Shown: positions 47,731 through 60,262 of the stretch, one piece after another
How the letters are laid out: every line of letters begins with the position of its first letter
How positions within the stretch are numbered: position 1 is the first letter of the stretch
Origin: Leptasterias polaris
Lineage: Eukaryota > Echinodermata > Asteroidea > Forcipulatida > Asteriidae
Length of the DNA: 64,000 bases
Reading direction: 5' to 3'
NCBI GenBank assembly: GCA_037783415.1
Contig: JAZGTN010000027.1
Location: forward strand, 4,922,001 to 4,986,000
Made by a program: the position numbers and the translations under genes
The notes under the pieces: model-generated
The model's database searches: none
Seen by the model: the letters and a program-made list of their open reading frames with translations, nothing else
Told to the model about the DNA's origin: nothing

Positions 47731-48271
47731 GTCCCGTTTCGAAGACGACAACACCATGCTGCCTGAACCTCACAGTGTTTCACTGCTGAGAGGGGGCAAG
47801 TGGCGCACGCGATCAGTTGCCGGTGCCCCCGCGCCGAAAGACCGTATCCGTGGTGGCAGAGAAGAGGTGGTGGACATACGAGCAATTGACCACGTAAATG
47901 GCCGTTTCGTCACGTGCAAAATCATTCAATCCTCAAGTCAAGACACGAACCAAGACGATTGTGCAACTTCAGATATAAACCAGCAGCCACAATTATCAAA
48001 ACCAAGTGTTAACAGAAATGTTTTTCAAAGTAGTAGACACAACAACAGCACAGGTAGCAACAACAGCACAGGTAGCAACAACAGCACAGGTAGCGACAAC
48101 TTCGAGCCCCTAAAAGAAAGAAAGTTTTCAGTTTTTACAGAAGACAAGAAGGCTGGGTGTCTGTTCGCCAGTACCAAACAGCGCGCTTTTCTTGTTCTGC
48201 TGGTCGTTCTCTTCATCGTTATTGTGGCAACGGCATCATTGATATCTAGTCCACACACCAAGTTCGGGTGA
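47731..48271 (+). pseudogene. RING-finger gene copy A, exon 2 (intact exon of a broken gene)
   Basis: Follows the acceptor 'ttattttaacag'. Codes SRFEDDNTMLPEPHSV through a Ser/Asn-rich linker to a C-terminal membrane helix (AFLVLLVVLFIVIVATASLI) and SSPHTKFG, then stop. It differs from copy B by two extra NNSTGS repeats (48041-48094 holds three 18 bp units against one) and by a few substitutions such as Thr for Lys in RFVTC. The exon itself is undamaged; the gene is lost through exon 1. Confidence 0.85.
48041..48094 (+). repeat. 18 bp coding repeat x3 (NNSTGS)
   Basis: The unit 'aacaacagcacaggtagc' is present three times in copy A and once in copy B (56933-56950). The length change keeps the frame. 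Confidence 0.95.
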
Positions 48272-48667
48272 TTTTTTTTTTAAGCAAAAAAGGTGGCCCC
48301 AACCGCGGAATTATAAGACCAAAAGCTACCAAGCCAAATATTACATTTTATAAGCCGAGTTTCAATGATTAAACTATAATTTTCTATGACATGCAAACAG
48401 TTTATTTGTTTTAACCTCCACCTCAGTTTATTTAATAAAGAATAAACAGGCGTAACAAAGCACTTGAAAATGGGATTGTTTTGGAAAAATGCAAACAGTA
48501 TATCCATAGTATTGACGGTAATTGGCCAAAAGTGCGACCTTAAACATAACTGTTGCACCCCCTGTGCCCCCAAAAATTTTACCCTATTATAGTTTCACCA
48601 CAGGGCCCACTTTATAAATAATGACAGTTCACTTTAAACAGTAAGTATCATATTCCTTTATTTTGAG

Positions 48668-48682
48668 CCCCCCCCCCCCCCC
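48668..48682. repeat. poly-C tract (copy B)
   Basis: About 15 C. Counterpart of the 21-base run at 35376. Confidence 0.85.
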
Positions 48683-48926
48683 ACAACGACAGCATAATAT
48701 GTCCCAACAATTATACCTCCATGGTCCCAAATAACAACTTATCCTTCTGTTTCTTTCCTCCATGAATTGATGATCCATGATGATCGACAAAAATGTGCCC
48801 CAATCTCTCTTCCACAATTCCTCACTGCTTGTCACACCAAGCCCCAATTTACTATATATCCTTCCTCCACAAACAACCTAAGTTCTTAACTTTGCACTGT
48901 TTGATTGAAACCTTGAACGACTTTAA

Positions 48927-49296
48927 AGGCACTGAACATGTTTGGTAATTATCAAGGACCAGTATTGTCACTCGGTGTATCCCAACATATGCATAAAATA
49001 ACAAACCTGTGAAAATTTGGGCTGAATCGGTCATCGAAGTTGCAAGAAAATAAAGAAAGAAAAAACACCCTTGTGGCACAATTTTGTGTGCTTTCAGATG
49101 CTAATAAAAGGCTTCGTGCATGAAGTCTTTTATTATTTTAGTGAGAATTTGCCTCTTTCTCAAAAACTACGAATTACTTCAGAGGGAGTGGTTTCTCACA
49201 ATGTTTTATACTATCAACAGCTCTCCGTTGCTGGTTACCAAGTAAGTTTTTATGCTAATATATATTTTGAGTAATTACCAAACGTGTACAGTGCCT
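48927..49296. mobile_element. TTAA-flanked MITE, complete (copy B)
   Basis: Same insertion as 35641-36010, carried by the duplication. TTAA at 48923-48926 and 49297-49300. Confidence 0.9.
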
Positions 49297-49541
49297 TTAA
49301 CGAGGTGACAACAAACACCCCAAATTATAACAAATATAAACGCAAGAAAAACAACAAGTCAAACTAGTGTTTGTTTGAGTGGATTGGAATGTGCACGAGA
49401 TAACGAAGCACAGTACAGTGATGTATCACGCCCAAATAAGGAATTCGTAATTATAGCTCATTGTAACAGTACAGTATGGGTGACGCCATTGACTTTATCC
49501 TGATACATTCACCTTGCTACCCCAAAATTATAGCCAGTTAA

Positions 49542-51429
49542 AGGGACACACCGGTTAACTGTTTGCGTAATTTAGTCAAGTAGAATCATAGCCAATTATT
49601 TCGAGATGGTTTTTATATATTTTTTTAACAAAAATATCACGTAATTAACGAGAAATGACCGAAAAAAACAAAATCGGTCAGAGGTCAGCGTATACGCTTT
49701 ACCAGCCGTTGCAAGTGCAAATTTACGGGATACATATGCTGCACACTGTTGCAAGTAGACTGGTGCTCTGTTTATGTGAATGTTTTACTACGGCAAGGCA
49801 TGAGGATCCAGTCTACGTTATCCATCTGAAAGTGTGTATAAACATGGAGGTAGGAAAAACAACGGACACGGAAACCAGTCAACTCGCCCCCCAGCAAAGT
49901 CGCCAATTACAAAGTCACCAACTACAAAGTCGCCCCCTCACATACAAACTCGTCCCCTCTCAAAGTCGCCCCTCACAAGGGAATCAACAAAATTGGTGTG
50001 ATTGGAATTTAGGAGAACGAAATCTATCTTGAGGGAACAAAAGCTATAGCTATCTTAAGGGAACGAAAGAGGAATTTGGGGGAACAAAATCTCATTGCGA
50101 GGGAACGATCGAAAGCGTATAAAAGTTTAGGGAACGAAAGTATAATTCGGGCAAACAATTCAAAGTCGTATTTCGAGGAAACGAAAGCTTGTTTTTAGGG
50201 AACGAAATCCTCTTTCGGTGGAAATAACGCGCATTTTTATGGAACGAAAGCATATTTCGAGCGAACGAAAGTATATTTTGTGCGAACAAAAACATATTTC
50301 GAGGAAATGACTGCGTATCTTCAGAGAACGAAAGCATATTTCTGGGGAACAAAATCGTATTTCGGGGGAAAGAAACCGTGTTCGAGGGAACAAAAACATA
50401 TTTTCTCTGAAAAATCTATTTCATTACCTATAGAAAAACACATTTTGTTCACAAAATAAAAAATTATATTTTATGTGACAAAATTATAAATTATATTTTG
50501 ATTGAATTAAATAATATTTTGACGAAACGAAATGATTTTGTTGGAATTTTGTGAGTCGAGAGATGGAAAAAAAAAATTCGAGTGAGGTATTTTTTCCACC
50601 TTTTAATTGTTAATTTCTTTTTCAGAGGCATTTTATTTTTTGGGGGGGGCTCGTTTTTTTAAATTTGTCACACAAATTGTTCGACCTAATTGCACCGTCA
50701 ACATAAAAGTGGTATTCACATGTAGGCCTATTGCCATAAATCTTATTTAATTACCAAGAAATTCGGTACAAATCGAGGGAAGGAACGTACACAGAGCATT
50801 GAAACGTTGCGTTTTTGAAACAGCGGATTCTATCAGCGAGGTTTACCGACTAACAAACCCGCAATTACAACAATGTAGTTGGTGGTCTGGCTCCCTACCC
50901 CTCCCACGTTCATGGGCTTCCAGGTACAGCTATCTCTTGGCTCGGGGGTTTCCGTCCGTGAGCCCCGCCGAGACATTGCCAGCCAGCTACACGATTGCCC
51001 CTGTGTGACGCGTAGCTATAGTCCCCACGCTGTGTACTGTAAAACACGCTTCCGTACTCGGACTCTCTGAAATAAAATCTTACGTTCGATTTTTGTAATT
51101 ATTTACAAGTTGTATCCATAATTTGAATACGTATTTTCTTTTGTCAAATACTCATGAATACTTGTTAAAAAAACAGAGTTGAATTCGGTACAGTAATTAA
51201 TTTTTATACAGCTGGAAGTAAAACTAACTCCAAAAATCATGAGGGTTATCCGAACCAAAATTGTGGTTCGGATAACCCATGTGACCTTTGTTTTTTGAAA
51301 AATGCTCAAAAACGGCAAAAATTGATGGTTTCTTTTAGGAACCGTTCTTCTCCATTCCTGGAAGACCTTTGGAATCATGTTTTAGTCTATTTTGTAGCCA
51401 AAATAGCCCAACGAAGCCGGTGTGTCCCT
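49542..51429. mobile_element. TTAA-flanked 1.9 kb element (copy B) with 'AGGGACACACCGG' TIRs
   Basis: Counterpart of 36251-37934. TTAA at 49538-49541 and 51430-51433. It is about 200 bases longer, almost entirely from extra minisatellite units. Confidence 0.7.
50005..50410. repeat. degenerate 'GGAACGAAA' minisatellite (copy B, long form)
   Basis: About 14 degenerate units of 22-30 bases, each with a 'ggaacgaaa/ggaacaaaa' core and 'catatttcga'-like spacer. The minus-strand open frames here are only the translation of this repeat. Confidence 0.8.
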
Positions 51430-51612
51430 TTAAGGTTTGATGCAGAATTATTTCGTAGATGAAAATGGAATACAGGGACTTATTTCGATGGAAGCATGGT
51501 GGAAAAATATATATACAGTTTTAAAAACAACCATCTTAAATAAGTTATTCTTAGCATTGAGATATTCAAGTGAGCAGTCTTCAAAGGCAGAGTGAAACAA
51601 ATTTGCCATATG

Positions 51613-51926
51613 AAGGGAGGGTATACCTTTGGTCTTTAGGCCTACTCACAAAAATATAGACCAATAAACTTACTTGGTAAAGAGCACACTAGAGAGCTGT
51701 TAATATTAAAAATGTAGTTTTATAGAAAGTAATTTGCCACCCCAAAATTTGAATCCTCATGCATCTAAAAGCACAAAAATCTATGCAACAAGTGCATTTC
51801 TTTCATTATTTGCTTGCACAACATCGATGACCAAATTGAGCCAACATTTTCACAGGTTTGTTATTTTATGCATTCGTTGGGATACACCAAGTGAGGATAC
51901 TGGTCTTTGAGAATTCCCCCAAAGTA
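51613..51926. mobile_element. TTAA-type MITE with worn ends (copy B)
   Basis: Counterpart of 38131-38443, nearly identical. Confidence 0.7.
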
Positions 51927-54879
51927 GAACTATACAACAACAAATGTAATGTTTTAAGTCAGTGCTCGGTGTGAATAAAGAGAAGTAATTTCTTATATAA
52001 ATGTTGTGTGTACAACAAAGTTTAAATCTTGTTTTGGAAGGAGTGTTGCATTTGGAAAGACGAGTAGGCCCCTGGAGAATACTGGTCGAAATACGTCCAG
52101 ACAATTGTCCCTTCGGAACACAACAAACTGTTATGGACAGTATGGTAATGGTATGCCCTGGGCAAACAAGTGGGCCAAACCGTAGACCAAGGAGCAAGGG
52201 GCAACTGCCCTGCCGAATTCGAGCAAGTGGGGGAAATTCTGGCACAGCAAGAGGAAACAAAATTGGTCAGATGAGTTTGCCCAGTTTTAGAAATTTGTAT
52301 TTATCTTCCAATAGGCCTTATGTGTTAATTTTAGGGTAAATCAACCCCTCTCCCACACCCAACCCATCCCTTGACCAAAGAGTCCTCATTGGACTCTAAA
52401 GCCCATGACTCTAAACATTGTCAACTTGATTCCTTAGAAATAATTCAATGTCGTGTATAGATTCACTAGAAATTGACAGACCTGCCTAGTGTTAACAACT
52501 AGCCCCAACCTAAAGGGCATTCTTCATCTCAGAACAATGAGTGGTGATTTTGGTATATAAGTGTGAAATACACCCAAACAGCATGGGAAAGATCGCGTTG
52601 GTCAAGGAAGTGTCCAGCTCACCATGGTTCATGGCTTTGGCCATTATTATTGTCAAGTTATTGCAGACAGGAACACTAATGCCCTACCACCCAGCAATAT
52701 ATGTCAGTCACTACACTGAACAATAGGGCCTCAGTAATCCAGTTTCACAGATGAATGAAGAGCAGCAAACCGCAGGGTACAGAAGAACCAATATGTTTAA
52801 TTAGATCCAGCGAAGATCCACAGGAACAACAAGAAAAACCCAGAGCACAACAAAAGCAATTGGTGTACTATTGTACTCAGCCTTTTAAAAAACTATGCCA
52901 GGTAATTACTGGTCAACCACAAGGGTGGGTGTCTGGGAGGGGTACCTATCACTCCCTCAACCTATTGTTTCGAGTAGCATTTACAACCAAGCCATGTCTA
53001 CACATGTCTACACATATTCAGAATAAATAAAGGGGGATTTACAACAAGAGTTTTTGACGTAAACATGTATTCATCCTAAGGGGTTAGTGATCTGGGCCTG
53101 ACGACACCACTCATTTAATGTTAGAAAGACCTGCTAGACTGAGTCCGACTTAATAGATGTTAATTTTTTATAAATAATACTTACAATTTTAATTGTTGGA
53201 AGGAGATTATTTCTTCGAAATTTTTGAATGGGTGCAAAGTTTTGGCAAACTGTTTTGCTTTCACAGAGGCGTTTGTGAATTATATTTTTATTTCAATCAT
53301 CGTTGTCATGTTTGTTTGTTTGTTTGTTTGTTTACTTATTTGTGTGTTTTTCAAGACATGATTCCAAAACAAAACACGAACTAAAGTCATCAATGTATTT
53401 ACTTGGAGGTTGGGTCGGCGATTCGTTATTGTAAACGCAATGCTGATTTACATGTCAAATTATCCAGAAAGATACAATAAAAGTGATCTGTTAAAGTTTC
53501 TGTTGAATGCATTGTATTGTATACTTGTTGAGAAAACGTTCATCAAAACAGTCCAATCCATCCGGTTTATCGAAGGACAGCGGGTACCAACCGCATTTCT
53601 CTTGTACAGCATTCACAAACGGACACCAGGAACATTTGAAACTCCAAAAGTCACCCCAAGGTAATCTTTGGATATCAAAATTGTTTGACCCAATTTATTG
53701 ATTTCTAACCAGAGACGGGAGCACACTTTAGACCCGAAACATTTCGCAAGATGCTAACTAGCAATTAGCATCTAAATAAATATATATATACTTTCGGATG
53801 TCTTTAATATTTGGCAAATTTATCAAAGTCTTTGCCATTATTTTGATCGGATGAGTGTCACACCATTACAAGGCATATTAGGCCTCCGTCACCGTGACGA
53901 ACGGTGCATTTTAGTTCCAAAGTTTTGACTCGCGCTATATACACCAAACATTGCGATATACATGTACACAGCAGTGCAAAATGCCCTCGTCCACAGGCTA
54001 TAGGTGGATCATCAAAATACAATGCTATCAAATTACAATGATCTAACTTTGATGTTGTTTAAAACAAATAATGAATGTTTTGCACTCCTTCAATGGAGAG
54101 AATTTTTTCTGAATAATTTACTGAAAGACGAAACATGATCCGCTGCATTGAACATTCCATCTTTCAACTCTTGAAAATAATTCTCACCATCGCACTCATA
54201 AATATTCACTATTTCTTTACATTACATACAGGTTATAAAGTTATTCACGACATTAACTGAATGTGAGAGCTTTAACAGGAGAAGGCCACAGAGGAAACAA
54301 AAGTTGGTAATTGCAATCCCCCTTTTTGTCAAATTTCATAAAATAGATCGTTGCAAACTAATTGTTTAAAAGGTTAACTAGAAAAATGTGTGCGTCTGAA
54401 ACATCGATAAAACAGTAAAACATTACATTTTTTGCTTTTTCTAAAAAGAAACAGTCTCAAACAGTGGCCTAGACATAGTACGAGATTGTCAATGAGAATT
54501 TTATTAGTAGACCTATTTTTTCGGAACATAATAATTTTATTGTGTAATAGTTGTATAGTTAACAGAAGTTCTCGAAGACATTCCCAAACTCAACAAACTT
54601 GGGCATATTCTCATTCTCGTTGATTATTCTCTGACGATTTTGGAAGTTCCGCGTTGTTAAATTTGAGCGAGATTCGATATCATGACGCAGCGCGTTCATG
54701 TTCCCGAATAACGCGCTTGCTAAACTTTGAAACTATAAATTTGACAGTTTCCAATGACCAAAATCGGGTATTCATCGCTGGAAGCACAACTTATTTTTGT
54801 GCTAACATTTTAGCATTAACGTTTTAAAGCCGGACATGAGTCATTTTTCATGTCTTCATTCAGACTGTAAAGAGAATTA

Positions 54880-55241
54880 ATGCATGGTTGCAAAATATGC
54901 GACTCGGACCGGCTGATTAGAGCGCACAGTCTTTCTTGCGGACATCGTTTTTGTCAAGACTGCCTCCTTGCCCTCCTGCCGAATTCAAGTAACTCTATCT
55001 CCGTCTTGCCTCAGCACACTGCCATCATCGTCTGCCCAAAGTGTCATGAAAGATGCGAGTACTCACAAGTTGTTGAGATGGATGGTAGGAAGTATGACAA
55101 AGCAACCGCGGCAACGGGAGACAAAAGAGCGCCCTCTTATGTTCATCACATGGACGATGGGGAGAGAAAGAGGCAGACGAAGAGGGCGCAGTTTGTTCAA
55201 GCTTACATGAAACAAAACGGCCATCTGAGTCGCAAGTCAAG
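54880..55241 (+). CDS. RING-finger membrane protein, copy B, exon 1 (intact)
   Basis: The ATG at 54880 starts the protein. Residues 4-55 form a C3HC4-type RING: C4-x2-C7, C20-x-H22, C25-x2-C28, C52-x2-C55. A second cysteine (C59) follows. Such RING domains recruit E2 enzymes for ubiquitin transfer. Residues 60-120 are charged and basic (GERKRQTKRAQF). The exon ends with 'tcaag' before donor 'gtaact' (55242), phase 2, and joins exon 2 at 56623 to give SRKSR-SRFEDD. Together 288 residues. It is the only working copy in the window. The P-like element of copy A interrupts codon 44 of this same exon. The N-terminal RING plus C-terminal membrane anchor suggests a membrane-bound E3 ligase. I cannot assign an orthologue. 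Confidence 0.85.
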
Positions 55242-56622
55242 GTAACTTTTAAAAAAATAAAAATTAAATATGCATATTGGTTATAAAACAGTGGATTTTA
55301 TGAACGCCCAACAGTTCTCTCTTGAGCTCTTTTAGAAAGGGGAGCTTTCATCAAATATGCGTGGTGGAAGGTGATCTTATGGGGAAAAAAAATTATTTCT
55401 GACTTCTAAGTTCTATGTCATTAAGTTGGTGTCAGCTGGTCTCTTCGTACCTTGACCACTTCTTTCCCTGGACACTTCGTACCTTTTACAAGGTACGAAG
55501 TGACTTTGGACACTTCGTACGCTGGACACTTCGTACCTTTTACAAGACACTTCGTACCTCGGCGTACCGATTCTGGATTTCTGTCTCGTTTCGTGAGGGT
55601 CACGCTGCCAAAGTCTCGTTAATTGGACCCGTTGTGACTCGACTCAATCGCATCGGAATTGAGCGCCAACAACTGACGATTTTTTGCCACGAGTTCGAGT
55701 CACTCGAGCCCCCCCCCTCCCCCATATACAGATAATAATGGACACATGTAAAAAAAGAAATGAACATTGAAAATAAAAAAGTTTTGTTTTGGCAAACGCA
55801 AACATTGATTAGGAGAAAAGATGAAATGATTTCACTTTTGTTAGTAAAAAGTATATCGTTTATAACTACAAGTTAAAAAAAAATATTCTAAGAAAATATG
55901 AATACACAAATTAAATATAAATTTGAATACCGTTTTTTAAAGTAAAAAAACGAACATTGATGAAAAGAAAATTACTTTATGATGTTTGTATAAAATAAAA
56001 TATTTTTTAAAAATACAAAACCTGTTTTTTAAAAACAAAATCATGAAAAATCATTGATACAAAAAATAACTGTGATTATGTTGATATACAACAATATAAT
56101 TTTGCAAAAAAATAACATAATTATACACGTGTTAGTTTAAAAAAAATACAATACTTGTACCCCCTTGAAAATTATTTGTTGTTGTTGTTTTGGCACACGT
56201 AGGCCTATAATTAACGAAATTTTACAGTAAAACAGTAACACACGAACATTAAAAGGGTAAGATTTTACTGTCCGGTAGGCCTAGAAGGTCGCTGCTACAC
56301 GGAAGGTACGAAGTGACTCGGCTGACGGTACGAAGTGACCAGCTTTGCCAAGGTACGAAGTGTCTCGAAGGTATGACCAAGGTATCTCCAAGGTATGAAG
56401 TGGCAAAGGTCCGAAGTGACTGACATCTATTACGTTATTATTCGAATATTAAAGACATTGCCCTATCTGTTAGTTATCAAATTATCAAAGTCATCACAGA
56501 CCGAAAAGAAGAAAACAATAATGAATGTAATATTATTGCTTGTTTCTTTTTAAATTCATGATTTGGTAAGCTGTTGTTTTCAATTCCATTGGAAACAATT
56601 CTTGACATTGTTATTTTAACAG
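55242..56622 (+). other. intron of the RING gene, copy B
   Basis: GT-AG intron: donor 'gtaact', acceptor 'ttattttaacag'. Most of it is the inverted GGTACGAAGTG element (55430-56425) with an AT-rich centre. Confidence 0.85.
55430..56425. mobile_element. intronic foldback-like element built of 'GGTACGAAGTG' motifs (copy B)
   Basis: Counterpart of 46512-47533. It has the same motif arrays in opposite orientation at the two sides, with one unit fewer and one altered unit on the right. Confidence 0.65.
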
Positions 56623-57127
56623 GTCCCGTTTCGAAGACGACAACACCATGCTGCCTGAACCTCACAGTGTTTCACTGCTGAGAGGGGGCAAGTGGCGCAC
56701 GCGATCAGTTGCCGGTGCCCCCGCGCCGAAAGACCGTATCCGTGGTGGCAGAGAAGAGGTGGTGGACATACGAGCAATTGACCACGTAAATGGCCGTTTC
56801 GTCAAGTGCAAAATAATTCAATCCTCAAGTCAAGACACGAACCAAGACGATTGTGCAACTTCAGATATAAACCAGCAGCCACAATTATCAAAACCAAGTG
56901 TTAACAGAAATGTTTTTCAAAGTAGTAGACACAACAACAGCACAGGTAGCGACAACTTCGAGCCCCTAAAAGAAAGAAAGTTTTCAGTTTTTACAGAAGA
57001 CAAGAAGGCTGGGTGTCTGTTCGCCAGTACCAAACAGCGCGCTTTTCTTGTTCTGCTGGTCGTTCTCTTCATCGTTATTGTGGCAACGGCATCATTGATA
57101 TCTAGTCCACACACCAAGTTCGGGTGA
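56623..57127 (+). CDS. RING-finger membrane protein, copy B, exon 2 (intact)
   Basis: The first base completes the Arg codon split by the intron. The frame then reads SRFEDDNTMLPEPHSV, a basic segment (LLRGGKWRTRSV, KDRIRGGREEV), a short strand-like segment VVDIRAIDHVNGRFVKCKI, a polar Ser/Asn/Gln-rich linker, and a single hydrophobic helix at about residues 261-280 (AFLVLLVVLFIVIVATASLI). The last eight residues SSPHTKFG lie beyond the membrane. No signal peptide exists, so the protein is probably tail-anchored with the RING in the cytosol. Stop at 57125-57127. Confidence 0.85.
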
Positions 57128-57154
57128 TTTTTTTTAAGGGAACTTAGCAAAAAA

Positions 57155-57829
57155 GGGCCTCGGCAGTAAACCGGCGGAAATGCGCAGACTAAAACTTGTG
57201 TTTGTTTGTTTGTTTGTTTGTTTGAGCTTTTTTCCCCTTCAGTTTCAGAAGACTCTGTTTAAACTGTAAAATGATTTCATGCGTCACAGTTGAATTGCAT
57301 CAAATTTCCTGCCAATTATTTTAGTTTAAAAATGACTGTCAAAAGCCAACCCACCTGCGCTTGAAATTAGAACGCGTTGTTAAACGAACCGTTATGTTTG
57401 TATAGCGCCACCAATTGCCTGTAGATGACCAGGCAGTCTATGTTCCCCCAAAAGATGGCAATCGCTCAAAATCGGTACAAGTAGGGGAAGGAACCGAACA
57501 ATAATGTTTACTTTCCATGGTGACATTTCCATTCTTCATTCTCATTTCATTCGAGTACAGTTTGAAAATCACGGCATAGTAAAACTGGCTGATATTGATT
57601 CATTGTTGTTAAAAACCTACTAAATTATTATAATTAGGCCTATGGGCAATTTTGTTTTTGTACAGAGCTATGGTCGACTTATGTTAATATCTTCTTGTGA
57701 TGACCAAGCTGTTCTTAATAGTAACTTTCCAGGAAACATAATGACAGATCTGCTCACCTTCATAATGGTTTAATTAATCCAAAGAAAATGTGTTCATTCT
57801 AACAAAATGGACGAAGAGTTTCCTTTTAA
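57155..57829. other. non-coding stretch after the duplication
   Basis: Likely 3' UTR of the intact RING gene followed by intergenic DNA. A (GTTT)n run lies near 57197-57224. Nothing else is recognised. Confidence 0.5.
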
Positions 57830-58205
57830 AGGCAGGGTATACTTTTGGTATTTATCAAAGACCTGCATCCTCATTGGCTGTATCCCAACATTATGCATAA
57901 AATAACAAACGTGTGAAAATTTGAGCTCAATTTGTCACCGAAGTTGCAAGAAAATAATGAAAGAAGAAACATTCTTCTTGTACAGAATTGTGTGCTTTCA
58001 TATGCCTGATGAGAAAGGCTTTATGCATGAAGCCTTTCTCAGATTCAATTTGTTGTATGTGAACAATTTCCTCTTTCTCTAAAACTACATTACTTCAAAG
58101 GGGGTCGTTTCTAACAATATTTTATAGTATCAACAGCTTTTCCCAGTGCCCTTTACCAGTAAGTTTGTACTTTTTGAGTAGGATTATCAAAGGAATACCC
58201 TCCCT
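57830..58205. mobile_element. TTAA-type MITE, nearly complete
   Basis: TTAA at 57826-57829 then AGGCAGGGTATACTTTTGG. The right end 'aaaggaataccctccct' is followed by TTAG, a mutated TTAA. The interior has the central hairpin 'gagaaaggctttatgcatg' and 'aagcctttctcag'. Confidence 0.85.
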
Positions 58206-59038
58206 TTAGAACACTGAATGCTGCAATGTATTGTATTGACATATTTTTTCCGGGATTAAAAGCTTAAAGACAAAAGTTTGATCCCTGATACAATGTGCAG
58301 TTGATTATCACATTCAAATCTAAAACTGTCATTTCAAAATGGCATATGGTGTATTTTGAGTATCGCATGCTACCCAATGTCCAGTTAATTTAAACGCGGA
58401 CTAAATCCTTACGTACCTAAATCATAGTGTATGCCAAAGTTATTGTACTCCGGGCTTGCTGTCATAGCTTAACGTTCTCAGTTTGACCATGCATAATAAT
58501 TATCCAAAGAATGAAGACACTTCTTAAACCCTTGTCCACTCTGCCTCAAAAGAAGAGCTCTATTATAGTATCACTCTCAAAAGAACCCCAAGTTTCGCTA
58601 GTATCGATCGTCCCCGAAGATAGACAAGAGTGGAATTCTTTTCTTTCTCTGCCGGGAAGAAAGACTCGAGGGACCGGGGTCCAGCGATGCGTGTCCCGGG
58701 TCGTTGGGCAGTTTTTTCTTTCTTTCACTCTCTCCGAGGACTCCACTGCATGCGAAGTCGCAAGGGAGGGTCCACTGGGTTAACAATGGAGAGCCGTGCG
58801 CTATGTGACGCAATTAAACACAGGTTTAGAATAACCACACCATTCAGCCGTCAGCAGCCATTGATGCTGTCAATTTACCAGAGCGGAAGAATGTTACCTT
58901 TTTTTCATGGAAAGGGAATAATTGTGACTTTGGTGAGAGATAAACGAAGGTGCATTGCGTGTGTCACCCCACTGCATAGCGTTGATAACGTATGGCTTGA
59001 AATAATGATACTAGGTTCTATAGTTCAGTTAGGTTTAA
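58206..59038. other. non-coding stretch
   Basis: A plus-strand frame (58630-59124) runs into the next MITE and is not protein-like. The 58540-58790 part is GC-richer, without recognisable domains. Confidence 0.4.
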
Positions 59039-59406
59039 AGGCACTGAACACGTTTTGTAATTGTCAAAGACCAGTATTCTCACTTGGTGTATCCCAACAT
59101 ATGCATAAAATAACAAGCATGTGAAAATTTGGGCTCAATTGGTCATCGAAGTTGCAAGAAAATGATGAAAGAAAAAACACCCTTGTTGTACAAATTAGTG
59201 TGCTTTCAGATGGGAATAAAAGGCTTCTGGCCAGAAGTCTTTTATTATTTTAGTGAGAAATTACCTCTTTCTCAAAAACTACGTTACTTCAGAGGGAGTC
59301 GTTTCTCACAATGTTTTATACTATCAACAGCTCTCCGTTGCTCGTTACCAAGTAAGTTTTTATGCTAATATATATTTTGAGTAATTACCAAACGTGTACA
59401 GTGCCT
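59039..59406. mobile_element. TTAA-flanked MITE, complete
   Basis: TTAA at 59035-59038 and 59407-59410. Starts AGGCACTGAACACGTTTTG and ends CCAAACGTGTACAGTGCCT. Same subfamily as 35641-36010. Confidence 0.9.
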
Positions 59407-59410
59407 TTAA

Positions 59411-60262
59411 GTGGTGAAACGTCAACCTCTTTTGTAATTTTAAGAAAAGGCATGAAATAAATACTGGAAGAGTTAATTCCGTCGACGTTTCTACTGCAAG
59501 GTTATATAATGTTTTTGTTCAAACGAACTAATTGGTACGAACAAACCCTAACATTATGAAAAGGAATTCAGTCCTGATACAGTCGTTATCACCCTTTCAG
59601 CGGTTGTTAAACCGTACTCTGTCCCGAAAATCCATGAGTTCTGCTGTTTTAACAACGATACACCCACACACCTAAATTCTTTAAATTGACGGGCTGGGAA
59701 TTTACCAACTGAGCCATCTTTTTCCAACCTAAAATTCTACCCAGGTCAATTTTCTGTTTGGTTTATTACTTGATATCTTTCTAGATTGAATAAAAGCACG
59801 AGTTGAAATCAGACAATCCAGAATGATAGGATCAGAATTTGCAACGCCGAAGGGACGCCATTTCTTTAAAAAAGCGGTTCATATTTTACTATTCTAACCA
59901 CAGTAAAAACGCACAGTAAAGAACCACCTGCAAACCTTGGGGTGCTTGTATAAGGTTACGAGTAAGTTCACACGCTGCAATGGACAACAAAACTGAATAC
60001 AAAACAGACTGAAATTCATGTAAAGTTGGAATTTCAAATTTCTTAGAATGAATGTTACTACTTGTGCACACTTGGATATTGGATTGTATAAACGGTTTAT
60101 AAACCAGATATAAATCTTCGAGGTTAAGGGTCGATCCCATAGCCATGTTCTGACCATTATTAATTTGAACACAAGCTTTAAGGAACGAAGACATTGAAAG
60201 ACATATTAGGGCCAACTCCAATAATATCAGTTTACTTAATCGGAACCCCTTCATTGACTTAA
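59411..60262. other. non-coding stretch
   Basis: Contains a 140-codon minus-strand frame (59889-60311) whose 5' part is MITE sequence. It has no motif and no splice support, so it is left uncalled. Confidence 0.4.

Larger units (their letters stand above)
35000..48291 (+). repeat. tandem segmental duplication, copy A (13.3 kb)
   Basis: Starts at 'gtggccccaaccgcggaatt' and runs to the 'gcaaaaaag' before the same words recur at 48292. It aligns with copy B at very high identity over all shared parts. Differences are mostly blocks: a 3558 bp P-like element (42526-46083) and a 1002 bp block (41071-42072) only in A, two extra 18 bp coding repeats, one extra 22 bp intronic repeat, and about 200 bp fewer of a minisatellite. 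The junction shares only one to three G with the outer borders. Confidence 0.95.
48292..57154 (+). repeat. tandem segmental duplication, copy B (8.9 kb)
   Basis: Direct repeat of 35000-48291, in the same orientation and immediately adjacent. It keeps the intact RING gene and the empty P-element site, and lacks the 1002 bp block. After 57154 the sequence diverges ('gggcctcggcag'), which marks the outer right border. The left border of the whole duplication is at 35000. Confidence 0.95.

Noticed and set aside
50092..50399. Two overlapping minus-strand frames with repeated SFPRN/RSLEI peptides
   Set aside because: They are translations of the GGAACGAAA minisatellite. Copy A lacks most of it, and both frames are open only because the repeat has no stops.
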